From assembly GCA_022614735.1 (NCBI GenBank), contig JAKEHZ010000334.1:1-6324 (forward strand): 6,324 nt of DNA. Direction: 5' to 3'. This DNA comes from Acidobacteriota bacterium (lineage in GTDB: Bacteria > Acidobacteriota > Blastocatellia > RBC074). The notes beneath the pieces were generated by a model. That model saw nothing but the letters and a program-made list of their open reading frames with translations. It was not told the DNA's origin and ran no database searches. The position numbers were made by a program, and so were the translations under genes. Positions 5,352 to 6,324 of the stretch are shown one piece after another. How positions within the stretch are numbered: position 1 is the stretch's first letter; each line of letters begins with the position of its first letter.

Positions 5352-6324
5352 TCTTCTCTTCCCAGAATCATACGAGCGCATTCCTGCCCGCTCCACACCG
5401 CGCCTTCTATCGTCGCAGGCAGCCCCGTATCAGTCCAATCTCCCGCGAGAAAGAAATTTCTGAAGTCAGTATGTTGCGATGGTCTCAGTCTCGCCGTGCC
5501 GACCGTATGCGAAATCGTTGCATCCTGTTCCCTCACAACGAAAGCATGAAATGGCCGGCTTCCTCTTGCTGCCGGGAAGAAACGTTCAACCTCGGCCACA
5601 GCCAATTCAATTAATTCTTCTTTCGATCTGAGGGCCGCCTCGTGCGCACCACTGATAACCAGAGCAAGATGCTGTCGCTTCCCTGCGGGTTCGCCGGCGA
5701 TGGCGTTTTTGTTAAAGACCCATTCGATTTGCGAATCAAGCAGGCCGGCAAACTCCAGATCGGTGACCGGCTGATCGTACCAGAGATTGATCGAAACGAT
5801 CGGCGCGGATTTAAACCGGTTGAGATTATGGAAGCATTCCCTTGTTGATATAATTTCAGTCGCCAGCATCCGGCACAGCGCAAAGTACGGAACTGCGCTG
5901 ATGATGGTTTCGGCCTCGATCTGATTACCGTCTCGCAAAATAACGCCAGAGACACGATCGCCGTCAAACTCTATCTTCGCAACATCAGCATTCAAACTCA
6001 CCTGCCCGCCGCGCGACTCAATGAATTTTCTTGCATCATCAGTATACAAATCACTCAGTCCGACTCTGGAGATGACCATTGTCGAATCGAGCTTTGTGTG
6101 CAGAAAAGCCTGATCCAGCACACGAGCGAACATATCTGCCGATGCGACCTCAGGCGATTCGTTGAGGGTCGCAAGCGCCATGACATTCCAGAAATTACGC
6201 TGAATTCTCTCTGATTGCCCCAATCGATTGAGCCATTCACGAACGGTAACGTCAGCCAAACCTGCACGGTTGCCATTGAGCCGCCGCAACTCCAGGCCCA
6301 CACGCAAAGCTTTGATTCGATCAC
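5315..6324 (-). CDS. hpnE: Hydroxysqualene dehydroxylase HpnE (squalene-associated FAD-dependent desaturase), N-terminus beyond the window
   Basis: An FAD-dependent amine-oxidase-fold protein. HpnE reductively removes the hydroxyl of hydroxysqualene to give squalene, the last step of the HpnC-HpnD-HpnE route to hopanoid precursors. About 335 residues are visible; with a usual length of some 430-470, roughly 100-130 N-terminal residues, including the GxGxxG FAD site, are missing. A TTG at 6307 is not the true start: the frame stays open to the edge through DRIKA, which fits the family. Counting from that TTG, family blocks are LADVTVREWLNRLGQSERI (17-35), ALATLNESPEVASADM (44-59), RVGLSDLYTDDARKFIESRG (81-100), IVSINLWYDQPVTDLEF (170-186) and the C-terminal FAD motif FLAGDWTDTGLPATIEGAVW (286-305). 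The last 11 residues and the stop are encoded by the right arm of the inverted repeat at 5135-5351. Partner genes hpnC/hpnD, if clustered, would lie beyond the right edge. Confidence 0.92.
   Translation of the reverse strand, partial: DRIKALRVGLELRRLNGNRAGLADVTVREWLNRLGQSERIQRNFWNVMALATLNESPEVASADMFARVLDQAFLHTKLDSTMVISRVGLSDLYTDDARKFIESRGGQVSLNADVAKIEFDGDRVSGVILRDGNQIEAETIISAVPYFALCRMLATEIISTRECFHNLNRFKSAPIVSINLWYDQPVTDLEFAGLLDSQIEWVFNKNAIAGEPAGKRQHLALVISGAHEAALRSKEELIELAVAEVERFFPAARGSRPFHAFVVREQDATISHTVGTARLRPSQHTDFRNFFLAGDWTDTGLPATIEGAVWSGQECARMILGREEEYETNENDLSG

Noticed and set aside
6305..6307. TTG as the start of hpnE
   Set aside because: The frame remains open to the window edge, and the family needs an FAD-binding N-terminus of about 100 residues or more; this is an internal codon.

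Overview
The window looks like ordinary chromosomal sequence from a free-living, Gram-negative-type bacterium with moderate GC. The gene set is a hopanoid/squalene-pathway oxidase (HpnE), a periplasmic PQQ dehydrogenase of the glucose-dehydrogenase type and a DUF3810 membrane protein. The intergenic palindromes are built from motifs such as CTTTGCGC and TTTCGCGTG. Together these remind me of Acidobacteriota (Blastocatellia-like), but that placement is a recollection of style, not a demonstration. I see no phage, plasmid, CRISPR, tRNA or rRNA sequence.

Layout from left to right: an inverted repeat at the left edge (1-48); a minus-strand group of three genes (SDR oxidoreductase 1951-2736, RidA-family protein 1511-1897, DUF3810 membrane protein 141-1346); a divergent gap of about 350 bases holding a large imperfect palindrome (2888-3041); a plus-strand secreted PQQ dehydrogenase (3090-5126); a perfect 94-bp inverted repeat between two convergent genes (5135-5351); and the C-terminal three quarters of a minus-strand hpnE, cut by the right edge.

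The SDR and RidA genes are 53 bases apart with no obvious terminator and are probably co-transcribed. DUF3810 follows across a 164-base gap that is mostly a heptamer-built palindrome, so its expression may be uncoupled. The PQQ dehydrogenase stands alone and should oxidise a sugar or alcohol in the periplasm. HpnE makes squalene for hopanoids or other triterpenoids, and its partner genes would lie beyond the right edge. I see no pathway linking the five genes.

I did not find an undescribed multi-gene system. The most notable signals are: (1) every gap longer than about 60 bases, including the one at the left edge, holds its own inverted repeat built from short tandem units of different period (7, 8, 9 and about 10 nt); (2) the perfect 94-bp repeat supplies the last 11 codons and the stop of hpnE; (3) DUF3810 has lost the His-Glu of its expected HExxH motif; (4) the RidA-family protein lacks the substrate-binding arginine of classical RidA.
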